Source: a virus
Reading direction: 5' to 3' (one strand)
IMG/VR virus record: IMGVR_UViG_3300032093_000399
Coordinates: 1-36,750 of that record
Length of the DNA: 36,750 nucleotides
The notes below the pieces were generated by a model. The model saw only the letters and a list, made by a program, of their open reading frames with translations, searched no databases and was not told the origin of the DNA. Within the stretch, counting starts at the first letter, position 1. Each line of letters starts with the position of its first letter. The position numbers and the translations under genes were made by a program. This document shows positions 24,044-30,989 of this stretch, piece after piece.

Positions 24044-24244
24044 TCAACGGGTTTTTTCTACCCGAGCACGCGCATCCTTAAAGGCATGGGTGGAAACCTC
24101 GTCATCATCAGCCCTGGCGATGTAATCTTCGATCGCGATGATCAGCACCGCAGTCTTCGTCCGGCGGGACCGGATTGCTTCCTCTTCCAACAGCTGAGCC
24201 ACCTCGATCGGCAGCCTGTAACTTACACGAATTGTGTTCTTCAT
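24044..24244 (-). CDS. Ribbon-helix-helix DNA-binding protein
   Basis: A 66-residue protein, MKNTIRVSYRLPIEVAQLLE..., with the ribbon-helix-helix plan. The beta strand TIRVSYRLP is followed by helix EVAQLLEEEAIRSRR, the turn RTKTAVL and helix LIIAIEDYIAR, then a charged tail. Proteins of the CopG/Arc group bind operators as dimers. It is divergent from the helicase gene, and a palindrome in the shared upstream region is a natural operator. It probably regulates its own promoter, the capsid transcript downstream, or the replication block. The target is inference. Confidence 0.8.
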   Translation of the reverse strand: MKNTIRVSYRLPIEVAQLLEEEAIRSRRTKTAVLIIAIEDYIARADDDEVSTHAFKDARARVEKTR

Positions 24245-24265
24245 GGGCGCAGTGTGTAGCTTGTG

Positions 24266-24279
24266 CTTGACACGTCAAG
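24266..24279. promoter_or_regulatory. Palindrome CTTGACACGTCAAG, candidate operator/promoter
   Basis: The arms CTTGAC and GTCAAG are separated by two bases, in the 61-base gap between the divergent RHH and helicase genes. The left arm includes TTGACA, a consensus -35, on the plus strand, with CAGCCT 17 bases on. Binding by the RHH protein is likely but not shown. Confidence 0.5.
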
Positions 24280-24305
24280 TCGGAGAACGCAGCCTACGGC
24301 TCACG

Positions 24306-25808
24306 ATGGAGCTAAGGCCCTACCAAAACCAGCTGTCTAACGACATCCGATCCGCGTTCGCATCCGGCGCCAAGCGCCCTATCGCCGTCAGCCCCACTGG
24401 ATCCGGTAAGACAGTGCTCTTCTCGTACATCACATCGCAGGTCCTCAAACGCGGGACTCGCGTGATCGTCGTCGCGCACCGGAAGGAAATCCTTGAGCAG
24501 ATCAGCGCGACGCTGAAGCGCGTCGGCGTGCCGCACGGGTTCATTCAGTCGGGCAAATTCATGGCTCAACAATCTGCCATGGTCGCCTCGATCCAGACCC
24601 TTGCGCGCCGGCTGGATCAGATCACTCCTCCCGACCTCGTCATCATCGACGAAGCCCATCACTCGGTCTCCAAATCCTACGTCCAGATGTTCGCTGCATG
24701 GCCGAATGCCAAGTTCATCGGCGTCACAGCAACCCCAGAACGCCTCGATGGCAAGGGCCTCGGCGTGATGTTCGACCGCATGGTCATGGGGCCGTCGGTC
24801 CAGTGGCTCATCGACAACGGATTCCTGGCCAAGCCGGTCTACTACGCACCTCGCGAAACTGTCGATCTCAGCCAAGTCCACACGATCGCCGGCGACTTCG
24901 ACCGCTCTGAGGCCGAGGAAGTCGTGAACACGCCGCGCATCACAGGCGATGCCGTCACCCATTACGTCCGGTTCTGCAATCGGCAGCGCGCAGTGGCGTT
25001 CTGCATCTCAGTGGCGCACGCCCAGCAGGTCGCCGACACGTTCAACTCCTGCGGGATTCCGGCTGCTAGCATCGACGGAACTCTCGAACCCGAGGTTCGC
25101 AAGCAGCGCGTCGATGATCTCACAGCTGGTAAGATTCTTGTCCTGACCTCCTGCGAACTGATCTCCGAGGGCTTCGATCTGCCGACAGTCAACGCGGCGA
25201 TTCTTCTCCGGCCTACGCAGTCGCTGTCCATGCACCTGCAACAGGTCGGGCGCGCTCTCCGGCCTTACCCAGGCAAGACCCACGCGGTCATCCTAGATCA
25301 CGTCGGGAACTGCCTGCGCCACGGGCTGGCTGAGCAGGAGCGCGAGTGGGACCTCGAAGGCCGCGAGAAGCGCAAGGCCAAGTCACGCCCGGTCGAGACC
25401 AAGCAGTGCTCGAAGTGCTTCGCGATCTTCGCCGGAACCGCCTGTCCGCAGTGCGGATCCGCACGGGAGATCGCCCCTCGGGAGATCGAAGAAGTCGATG
25501 GCGAACTCCAGCGACTGTCCATCGAGGACATCCAAAAGAAACGAGATGAACGCCGCGAGGAAGGAAAGTGTAAAACCTTGGACGATTTTCGTTCCCTCGC
25601 CGCGAAACGTGGCTACAAACCGGGATGGGCTTACTTCCGATGGCAGGCTAGGAAGCGGAAAGCCAACCCAGCAGACTTCATAAAGGCTAATCCTCCTCCG
25701 AAAATTGATCGGACTCCAATAGCCGTGTATCGGATTACGGAACAGGGCTGGATTGAGTTGCCAGACGAGGAAAGAAAATTGATAGGACTTCAGCGGTCAT
25801 CGGTTTGA
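24306..25808 (+). CDS. SF2 DEAD/DEAH-box helicase with zinc ribbon
   Basis: A 500-residue protein from ATG 24306 (MELRPYQNQLSNDIRSAF); an upstream in-frame start at 24234 would overlap the RHH gene. The helicase motifs are in order: Q-like RPYQ, motif I SPTGSGKT (29-36), DEAH (115-118), TATPER (141-146), and motif VI QQVGRALRP (312-320). A zinc-ribbon-like CSKCF...CPQC (368-383) follows, then a charged region and a basic C-terminus with GYKPGWAYFRWQARKRK. This resembles the Rad25/RecG-type DEXD helicases widely found in phages. It should unwind or remodel DNA in replication or recombination. The nuclease gene follows after 34 bases. Confidence 0.92.
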   Translation: MELRPYQNQLSNDIRSAFASGAKRPIAVSPTGSGKTVLFSYITSQVLKRGTRVIVVAHRKEILEQISATLKRVGVPHGFIQSGKFMAQQSAMVASIQTLARRLDQITPPDLVIIDEAHHSVSKSYVQMFAAWPNAKFIGVTATPERLDGKGLGVMFDRMVMGPSVQWLIDNGFLAKPVYYAPRETVDLSQVHTIAGDFDRSEAEEVVNTPRITGDAVTHYVRFCNRQRAVAFCISVAHAQQVADTFNSCGIPAASIDGTLEPEVRKQRVDDLTAGKILVLTSCELISEGFDLPTVNAAILLRPTQSLSMHLQQVGRALRPYPGKTHAVILDHVGNCLRHGLAEQEREWDLEGREKRKAKSRPVETKQCSKCFAIFAGTACPQCGSAREIAPREIEEVDGELQRLSIEDIQKKRDERREEGKCKTLDDFRSLAAKRGYKPGWAYFRWQARKRKANPADFIKANPPPKIDRTPIAVYRITEQGWIELPDEERKLIGLQRSSV

Positions 25809-25842
25809 CCCCGATGAAATTACCTTATCATTCTACTCACCC

Positions 25843-26214
25843 ATGACCGAATCCGAACTCCAAGCCCTGATCCTGCGCGCAGCTGGATCGAAATCTCACG
25901 TCCGCGTCTTCCGCAACCAAGTCGGGGAGGGTTACGTCGGCAAGGCCCTGCGCGATCCCGAAGGCGTCTTCCTGCACGACGCCCGCCACGTTCGCATGGG
26001 ATTATTCCCGGGCTCTGGTGACCTGATCGGCTGGCGCACGGTTACAGTCACGCCCGACATGGTCGGCAAACCCATCGCCCAGTTCCTCTCCATCGAAGTC
26101 AAAACACCCACCGGCAAGGTCCGGCCCGATCAATCCAACTGGCTTGAGCAGGTCAACCTTTCCGGCGGTCACGCCATCATTGCACGATCCGTTAGCGATA
26201 CAGACAACCTATGA
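25843..26214 (+). CDS. VRR-NUC domain nuclease
   Basis: A 123-residue protein with the PD-(D/E)xK core of the VRR-NUC family. FPGSGDLIGW supplies Asp60, SIEVKTPTGK supplies Glu85 and Lys87, and RPDQSNWLEQVNLSGGHAII completes the fold with the conserved Gln and Gly-Gly-His region. VRR-NUC proteins are often stand-alone in phages and probably act as structure-specific or Holliday-junction nucleases with replication proteins. Its place between a helicase and a primase-helicase fits. The start codon follows a short AT-rich gap, and the stop overlaps the next short gene as ATGA. Confidence 0.92.
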   Translation: MTESELQALILRAAGSKSHVRVFRNQVGEGYVGKALRDPEGVFLHDARHVRMGLFPGSGDLIGWRTVTVTPDMVGKPIAQFLSIEVKTPTGKVRPDQSNWLEQVNLSGGHAIIARSVSDTDNL

Positions 26215-26360
26215 CACCCACTCCACCGGGCCTCTCTGAGGAGGCCGCATACCGCTACCACGAACGCCTCGGCATCCTGTGTGGGACGGCCGAACCAACA
26301 CCGCAGCAGCACCTCATCGCGCTCCTGGAAGCACGCGAATACGACCTCAACAACGAATGA
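26211..26360 (+). CDS. Short hypothetical protein coupled to nuclease
   Basis: A 49-residue protein, MTPTPPGLSEEAAYRYHERL..., starting in an ATGA overlap with the nuclease stop. It has a short helix EEAAYRYHERLGILC, a turn, and a second helix PQQHLIALLEAREYDL. Its codon use matches the C-ending pattern of its neighbours, which supports real translation. No known family. Confidence 0.6.
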   Translation: MTPTPPGLSEEAAYRYHERLGILCGTAEPTPQQHLIALLEAREYDLNNE

Positions 26361-26401
26361 AAGTCTCAGCTGCAAGTTAATGCACCCATTTACGTGCAGT
26401 T

Positions 26402-26445
26402 GAAAGTGTCCCCTCTTTTCGTCGAAAGTGTCCCCTCTTTTTTCC
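26402..26445 (+). repeat. Two 22-bp direct repeats directly before the next start codon
   Basis: The units GAAAGTGTCCCCTCTTTTCG+TC (26402-26423) and GAAAGTGTCCCCTCTTTT+TTCC (26424-26445) abut, and the ATG at 26446 follows at once. A third 20-bp match lies in the tailspike gene at 9210. There is no Shine-Dalgarno sequence here. Possible roles are a repressor or initiator binding site or a translation leader. Confidence 0.75.
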
Positions 26446-26694
26446 ATGACCCGTGACCAAATCGCAGACATCAATCCGGACCTTCTCATCATGGACGGTT
26501 TCGACGACTGTATCGTCGGAATCGGCACCCGATTCGGCTCTGAGGAATTCGTGATCTACGACTACGCCAAAGTTATCGCCCAGCTGGAATCGCAGGGCAT
26601 GACCTACGACGAAGCCGTCGAGTACCACGAATTCAACCAACTCGGAGCCTACGTCGGTGACCACACGCCAGCCTTTATGATTACCTCTCTCTAA
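26446..26694 (+). CDS. Hypothetical phage protein (FDDCIVG...YHEFNQLGAYVG type)
   Basis: An 82-residue protein from ATG 26446 (MTRDQIADINPDLLIMDGFD). It contains DDCIVGIGTRFGSEEFVIYD, then MTYDEAVEYHEFNQLGAYVG and ends AFMITSL. I recognise this as a common phage protein of unknown function, usually seen in early or replication regions. The conserved acidic and aromatic residues suggest a small folded domain. It lies directly behind the 22-bp repeats and 18 bases before the primase gene. Confidence 0.8.
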   Translation: MTRDQIADINPDLLIMDGFDDCIVGIGTRFGSEEFVIYDYAKVIAQLESQGMTYDEAVEYHEFNQLGAYVGDHTPAFMITSL

Positions 26695-26712
26695 CCACCC
26701 CTCACTACAAGC

Positions 26713-28932
26713 ATGACCCTCACCGAACTCTCGGACGCACTCTCCGTCCGTGTCGCAGAACTCTGCGCTCAACTCCTCCCCGCCGGCCGTCAGGTCGGCA
26801 ACCAGTGGATCGTCGGCAACGTCTTCGGCGACGCCGGCGACTCCTGTTACGTCGAACTCACCGGCCCCAAGCAGGGCCTGTGGTACGACCACGCCGCTGG
26901 TCAGGGCGGCGATCTCCTCGAACTCGTCGGCCAGCACCACGTCTACCCCAAGGCCCGCGCTGCCCAGTGGGCACGCGAATTCCTCGGTATCCGCGACGAT
27001 TACCAGCCTGAACCCCGCCGATTCGACCCCCTCAAGCACGGCCACCGCGCTGACGCCTCCCAGCCATACCGCTACGGCTCCGCTGCCTGGCCCTATCCCG
27101 ACGCCGACGGCACTATCCGGGCCTACGTCGTCCGCTTCGATCTCCCCGACGGCTCCAAGGACGTCCGCCCCCTCCGGTTCCTCCCGCCCGATAACCAACC
27201 CCCTGACCTCCTCAATCCACGCCACTGGCGCTGGAAGGGCTGGGTCGCTCCCGAGGAAGTCCCCCTCTTCAACCTCCACCTCCTCGCCCGGCGCCCGAAC
27301 GACCCCGTCCTCATCGTAGAGGGCGAGAAAACCGCCGTCGCAGCATCCAAGCTCTTCCCGTCCCACGTCGTCCTCACCTGGCAGGGCGGTTCCAAGCGGG
27401 TCGCCCGTGCTGCCATCGACCCTCTCCTGACACGCGCCACCCCGATCGTCCTGTGGCCCGACGCCGACAAACCCGGCCGGGACGCCATGGTCTACCTCAA
27501 AGCCCGCCTGCCCGCCGCCAAGCTGGTTCACCTCCCCGATTCCCTCCCCGAGGGCTGGGACCTCGCTGACCCGATCCCACCTGACGTATCCATCCAGGGC
27601 CTCCTCGACGCCGCTGGCGATCCACCACGCCCGGTTCCCGCTGAGCCGCAGGCTGCCTCACCTAATCCGCTTGACGACCTCCACTACGACCCCAATTCCG
27701 GCCAGTGGTGGACCCGTAACGCCTGGGGTGATTACGCCCAGATCAACGGCGAGCGCGTCCGCACGTTCCTCACTGAGTCCGGCGTCTCCCACGTCAAAGA
27801 CCAAACCGGCTCCTCAGACGTCGATCGCGAACTCCTCCGGCGCACCCGGGACACCCTGATCGAATACGCTGGCCCACTCGCCGGCCACCGCGCTGGCCTG
27901 TACGGCACGATCCTCGTCACGCGCTCTGTCGTCCCGCTCGCTGGCGTCCCCGGCGATTCCGCCCGTCTCCAGACCTACCTCCACAATCTCCTCGACCAGA
28001 ACGACGACCAGTACTGGCGCCTCATCTACTGGCTCGCGCTCCGCCGGCAGGCCGTCCTGACAGGCACCTGGCGATCCAGTCAGGCACTCGCGCTGGTCGG
28101 CCCCGCTGCGTGCGGCAAGTCCTTCGTCCAGTCCGCCATCATCACGCGCCTGCTCGGCAACCGCATCGCCAAGCCCTACCGCTACATGAGTGGCGCCACC
28201 GACTTCAACGGCGACCTCTTCACCTCCGAGCACCTCTGCATCGAAGACGAAGCCCCCGGCCGCGACATCCATTCCCGGCGCACTCTCGGGTCCAACATTA
28301 AATCCATGCTGTTCGCTCAGAACCAGTCCTGCCACCCCAAGAACCGCCAAGCCATCACCCTCAAACCCATCTGGGCTATGTCCATCTCCCTCAACGACGA
28401 ACCCGAGAACCTCCAGGTCCTCCCGCCCCTCGACCCGTCCCTCATGGACAAACTCATTATCCTCCGCTGCGTCCGCCAGACCCTTCCGTGGCCCGGCCCC
28501 GAAATCGAAGTCCTCAAGGACATCCTCGAAACCGAACTCGCCGCCTTCGCCCACTACCTCGACGGCCTCACCGTCCCCGAACACCTCGTCGAACCCCGCT
28601 GCGGCCTCAAGGCCTACCAGCACCCAGCCATCCTCGAAGAACTCATGCAGCTGTCCCCGGAGCACCAACTCATTGGCCTCATCGACACCGTGATCTTCGA
28701 GAACGAATTCCTCACCTGGAGAGGAACGGCCGCCGACCTCGAAACCCTCCTCCGTGACTCCAAGTATTCCAGGGAGGCCGACCGCCTCTTCCGGTTCAAC
28801 ACCGCCTGCGGCGTCTACCTAGCGCGCCTGCATGAGCAGGATCCTCACCGCATCTCGAAGGCCAAGACCGGCGGGAAGGTCCGCTGGGCGATCACGCCTC
28901 CAGCAGGCTCAAAAGTCGATTCGTGGGTCTGA
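26713..28932 (+). CDS. Primase-helicase with TOPRIM and SF3-type ATPase domains
   Basis: A 739-residue protein. Residues about 46-72 (VELTGPKQGLWYDHAAGQGG) resemble the N-terminal zinc-type region of phage primases, but the usual metal-binding set is not clear. The TOPRIM core is VLIVEGEKTA (199-208, Glu203/205) with DADKPG (250-255). The C-terminal ATPase has Walker A VGPAACGKS (462-470) and Walker B CIEDEA (509-514). A later SISLNDEPENLQVLPPLDPS is the sensor/arginine-finger region of SF3-like D5 helicases. It should lay primers and unwind at the origin. Third codon positions are almost saturated with C, far more than in flanking genes, suggesting a distinct origin. The putative origin lies immediately downstream. 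Confidence 0.9.
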   Translation: MTLTELSDALSVRVAELCAQLLPAGRQVGNQWIVGNVFGDAGDSCYVELTGPKQGLWYDHAAGQGGDLLELVGQHHVYPKARAAQWAREFLGIRDDYQPEPRRFDPLKHGHRADASQPYRYGSAAWPYPDADGTIRAYVVRFDLPDGSKDVRPLRFLPPDNQPPDLLNPRHWRWKGWVAPEEVPLFNLHLLARRPNDPVLIVEGEKTAVAASKLFPSHVVLTWQGGSKRVARAAIDPLLTRATPIVLWPDADKPGRDAMVYLKARLPAAKLVHLPDSLPEGWDLADPIPPDVSIQGLLDAAGDPPRPVPAEPQAASPNPLDDLHYDPNSGQWWTRNAWGDYAQINGERVRTFLTESGVSHVKDQTGSSDVDRELLRRTRDTLIEYAGPLAGHRAGLYGTILVTRSVVPLAGVPGDSARLQTYLHNLLDQNDDQYWRLIYWLALRRQAVLTGTWRSSQALALVGPAACGKSFVQSAIITRLLGNRIAKPYRYMSGATDFNGDLFTSEHLCIEDEAPGRDIHSRRTLGSNIKSMLFAQNQSCHPKNRQAITLKPIWAMSISLNDEPENLQVLPPLDPSLMDKLIILRCVRQTLPWPGPEIEVLKDILETELAAFAHYLDGLTVPEHLVEPRCGLKAYQHPAILEELMQLSPEHQLIGLIDTVIFENEFLTWRGTAADLETLLRDSKYSREADRLFRFNTACGVYLARLHEQDPHRISKAKTGGKVRWAITPPAGSKVDSWV

Positions 28933-29423
28933 AAACTGAAGAAAAGGGTGAGGGTATTTTCAGGACCTGTGTAAGGTCGGCTGTACCCTCGCCCCACGTT
29001 TTGCCCCTAGTTTGCAGGCTCTTCCGAGCGTTTGTCATGACAAAAGGTGGGGGGGGCGAGGGTATGTCTGAAATCCATGGCGGGGCGGCGGCGGACGCTG
29101 GCTGGAGACGCGGAGCGGCGGCGGAGCGGCGGCGGATCCAACGGAACCATCAATAGTGACTTTACCCTCTCCCCCCTCTACCAGAAGAGAGTTAAGTGCT
29201 GAGAATGAGGGCAAAAACGTGGGGTGAGGGTCTGAGGATACCCCTCACAGGCCCCCTGTGACCCCTAGTTGAGTTTGAAAACGGTCCTAGGTGTTGGAGA
29301 GGGGGTCCCGTTGTGGCCTGCCGTCGAGCGCGGCGCCCCCCCCCCCCCCCCCGTGGGGACGGTCCAGCCCGTAAGGAATCCCTTATGGGACCCGCAGGTC
29401 AGGCACAGCCGTCGGGGATGGCG
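28933..29423. other. Non-coding segment with decamer array and inverted repeats: candidate origin or pac site
   Basis: No convincing gene lies in these ~490 bases. Six copies of GGYGAGGGTA occur in alternating orientation: 28947-28956 (+), 28984-28993 (-), 29055-29064 (+), 29163-29172 (-, one change), 29223-29232 (+, one change) and 29239-29248 (-, changed). A 22/23-base imperfect inverted repeat pairs 28985-29006 with 29209-29231, and CCCCTAGTT is repeated near 29004 and 29262. The tandem GGAGCGGCGGC repeat is at 29112-29133. Right after a primase-helicase gene and beside a possible small terminase, it may be a replication origin or packaging site. This is inference. Confidence 0.6.
29336..29352 (+). 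repeat. 17-base cytosine run
   Basis: A homopolymer of 17 C within the non-coding segment before the possible small terminase gene. Length may be uncertain because of sequencing slippage. Confidence 0.8.
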
Positions 29424-29780
29424 TTACGTCAGGTCAGGCAGGGATGGGGAGGAGCCGACCAAGGTTGCCGGAGATATGTCGATGGGGATGGATGCCTTCC
29501 CTTTACCAGATGAAGCAGCCGGTCTCCTCGGGATGGCGAGCAGGTCCATGAGTTGGTCTTGCAGGGAGACCATGGCCTTCGCGGCGGAGATCCGATCTGG
29601 TGCAGGCGCATTCGGATCCTCGGCGATCTCTGACATGGTGACAGCCGATCGTCGCAGACGCAGAACCATCTGCGCTGGTAAGGTCGCCCTCGCTACCGCT
29701 AATACCGTCCCAGTCCGATTCTCCCTTCTGCTCAGGCTCTTCGGGCTCACCTCGGGCGTCAATCTTTCCAGACTCGGCAT
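29424..29780 (-). CDS. Hypothetical protein, possible small terminase subunit
   Basis: A 118-residue protein from ATG 29780 (MPSLERLTPEVSPKSLSRRE). The C-terminal half has VLRLRRSAVTMSEIAEDPNA, then PAPDRISAAKAMVSLQDQLM and DLLAIPRRP. This helical pattern with DPNAPA..RI.AA resembles the C-terminal/oligomerisation regions of small terminase subunits and similar DNA-binding phage proteins. The genome otherwise lacks an adjacent TerS. No ribosome-binding site is evident and an upstream start (29939) in a longer frame is possible. It is the only minus-strand gene in the 24-34 kb stretch. The opposite-strand frame here has unnatural composition and was rejected. The gap to the next gene (29781-29907) is AT-rich and may hold divergent promoters. 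Confidence 0.5.
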   Translation of the reverse strand: MPSLERLTPEVSPKSLSRRENRTGTVLAVARATLPAQMVLRLRRSAVTMSEIAEDPNAPAPDRISAAKAMVSLQDQLMDLLAIPRRPAASSGKGKASIPIDISPATLVGSSPSLPDLT

Positions 29781-29907
29781 GACTGACAATGACCGACAGC
29801 ACACCGATTTCAACCAATGTTTACCGGGGGATTTTGAAAAAAATGCGTTGAGATCAAAAAAAGGTATCGACAACCACATGAACCGCTTTATGATGTCCAC
29901 GTTGATT

Positions 29908-30174
29908 ATGAACATGAAACCTAAATTCTCGCTGCACAAACACGGTCTCCGTGTGGACTTCGACGCCTCAGAAATCTTCCCTGAGGATCCGGGACAAGGA
30001 ACGCCTGTGATGGTCTACACCTGCGGTAACAGCGCTACCTACAACTGCGCTCGAAACGAAGGCGAGGTCGATACGGTCCGACTCAACCAGCAGCAGATTG
30101 ATTGGCTGTGGGAGATCGAGGAAGACGTCTGGGATTGGTTCGAGAAATTCACCCTCGCTGGTCCCTGCCGCTGA
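29908..30174 (+). CDS. Hypothetical acidic phage protein
   Basis: An 88-residue protein from ATG 29908 (MNMKPKFSLHKHGLRVDFDA). The body reads ASEIFPEDPGQGTPVMVYTC, then GEVDTVRLNQQQIDWLWEIE and ends WFEKFTLAGPCR. The FPEDPGQGTPV motif and the Gln-Trp-rich helix recall a small protein family seen in phage genomes, without a known function. An upstream in-frame ATG at 29878 (AAAGGT farther upstream) cannot be excluded. The longer frame reaching 29269 was rejected as spurious. Confidence 0.75.
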   Translation: MNMKPKFSLHKHGLRVDFDASEIFPEDPGQGTPVMVYTCGNSATYNCARNEGEVDTVRLNQQQIDWLWEIEEDVWDWFEKFTLAGPCR

Positions 30175-30230
30175 TCGTCGCTCCCTGCTTCTCCGCTGGG
30201 GAGGCAGTGGGCGGCGAACCGCACATAACT
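30175..30230 (+). promoter_or_regulatory. Hairpin leader 1 ending in AACT before ATG
   Basis: A 9-bp stem (two G-T pairs), CTGCTTCTC (30185-30193) with GGGAGGCAG (30199-30207), then a short spacer and AACT directly before the ATG at 30231. No Shine-Dalgarno sequence is near the start. Confidence 0.5.
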
Positions 30231-30455
30231 ATGAAAAACACCTACCGACTCAACAGCACCGATTGGTGCTACACCCCCGGAATCATCCGCTTCGCGAAGG
30301 CGATGTTCCCCACTGACGCCATTACCGCGACCCGGATCCTGCGTGAGGGATTCAACCTGCCGAACTCGATCGCTGAGGCGCTGGCCTCAGGTTACCTGAG
30401 CTACGAAATCGACGGCGAGGCTGTCGTGTTCAGCGCCGAGGAGGTGAGCCTGTGA
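30231..30455 (+). CDS. Hypothetical phage protein
   Basis: A 74-residue protein from ATG 30231 (MKNTYRLNSTDWCYTPGIIR). It includes FAKAMFPTDAITATRILREG and a helical LPNSIAEALASGYLSYEI, then EAVVFSAEEVSL. No known family recognised. The start follows the AACT leader. The stop overlaps the next GTG start as GTGA with GGAGG just upstream, so the two are translated together. Confidence 0.75.
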   Translation: MKNTYRLNSTDWCYTPGIIRFAKAMFPTDAITATRILREGFNLPNSIAEALASGYLSYEIDGEAVVFSAEEVSL

Positions 30456-30547
30456 AGCGCCTTCTCCGTGATGCGGCCGTCCTGATCATTGGCAGCGGCG
30501 TAGTGCTCCTGATCGTGTGGCTGCTGGTAGACGCAATCCTCGGATGA
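30452..30547 (+). CDS. Tiny single-pass membrane protein
   Basis: A 31-residue protein from GTG 30452 in a GTGA overlap. The first residues MKRLLRD are basic, then a hydrophobic helix AAVLIIGSGVVLLIVWLLVD spans the membrane, ending AILG. The GAGGAGG upstream and the overlap support translation. It could be a holin-like or membrane-targeting accessory; the sequence does not show which. Confidence 0.65.
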   Translation: MKRLLRDAAVLIIGSGVVLLIVWLLVDAILG

Positions 30548-30602
30548 CCCGGCGAGCCTCCTGCGTGCAGGGGGTTCTGCGGATCAGCTGATCCAAACAA
30601 CT
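30548..30602 (+). promoter_or_regulatory. Hairpin plus palindrome leader 2 ending in AACT before ATG
   Basis: A hairpin CTCCTG-CGTG-CAGGGG (30558-30573) is followed by the perfect 14-bp palindrome GGATCAGCTGATCC (30581-30594), then AAACAACT and the ATG at 30603. A near-identical palindrome occurs in leader 3. Confidence 0.6.
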
Positions 30603-30848
30603 ATGACGACCAACGAAATCAAACGCAGTGTGGACCTGTCGAATGCAGGTCGAGTGAAGGACATGGTCCTGTCGGACCAGAACAAGCAGGAGCTACGTGA
30701 GGCTGGCTACGTAGTGTCCGGTTCCACCGTCTACGGTCCCGCTTGGAAGGGTGAGCGGTTCATCGCCTATCCAGTGCGGACGACGGCTGTCGAGCATGAC
30801 TACGAGGGCGCAATCCTCGCACGTCAGTATCTGGGAGGTGGCCTGTGA
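30603..30848 (+). CDS. Hypothetical phage protein
   Basis: An 81-residue protein, MTTNEIKRSVDLSNAGRVKD..., with a charged helical start, then ELREAGYVVSGSTVYGPAWK and a beta-rich end RFIAYPVRTTAVEHD. No known family. It starts after leader 2 and stops in a GTGA overlap with the next gene, with GGGAGG upstream of that GTG. Confidence 0.75.
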   Translation: MTTNEIKRSVDLSNAGRVKDMVLSDQNKQELREAGYVVSGSTVYGPAWKGERFIAYPVRTTAVEHDYEGAILARQYLGGGL

Positions 30849-30988
30849 ATCTGGGTGACTTCGTGACGTGCCCAGACGGACTGACTGGCATGGTGATGGG
30901 CATCGACGGCGATCGGGTGCTGGTCCGGTTCTTGGACGGCTGTCGGTCGTTCCCAGCGGCGCAATGCGTATTGGTGGAGGTCGATTGA
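30845..30988 (+). CDS. Small hypothetical protein, SH3-like beta barrel candidate
   Basis: A 47-residue protein from GTG 30845 (MNLGDFVTCPDGLTGMVMGI, then DGDRVLVRFLDGCRSFP). Short strands with G-D-V-x, GMVMGI and VLVRFLDG resemble small SH3-like barrels in which a single strand-turn repeat forms the core. The gene overlaps its neighbour as GTGA and the next gene begins one base after its stop. Function unknown. Confidence 0.7.
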   Translation: MNLGDFVTCPDGLTGMVMGIDGDRVLVRFLDGCRSFPAAQCVLVEVD

Positions 30989-30989
30989 T

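Noticed and set aside
26377-27531. Long minus-strand frame opposite the primase gene
   Set aside because: It is antisense to a clear TOPRIM/SF3 gene and exists because third positions there are mostly C. Composition is Gly/Val/Glu-rich without motifs. The same applies to 27814-28668.
28923-29156. 77-codon plus-strand frame
   Set aside because: It overlaps the primase end and is built of Gly/Arg/Ala from the GGAGCGGCGGC repeats and decamers. No ribosome-binding site or known motif.
29269-29907. Plus-strand frame extending the 29908 gene upstream
   Set aside because: It runs through a 17-C run and unnatural low-complexity sequence, and the opposite-strand gene is more protein-like. Only the part from 29908 reads like a real protein.
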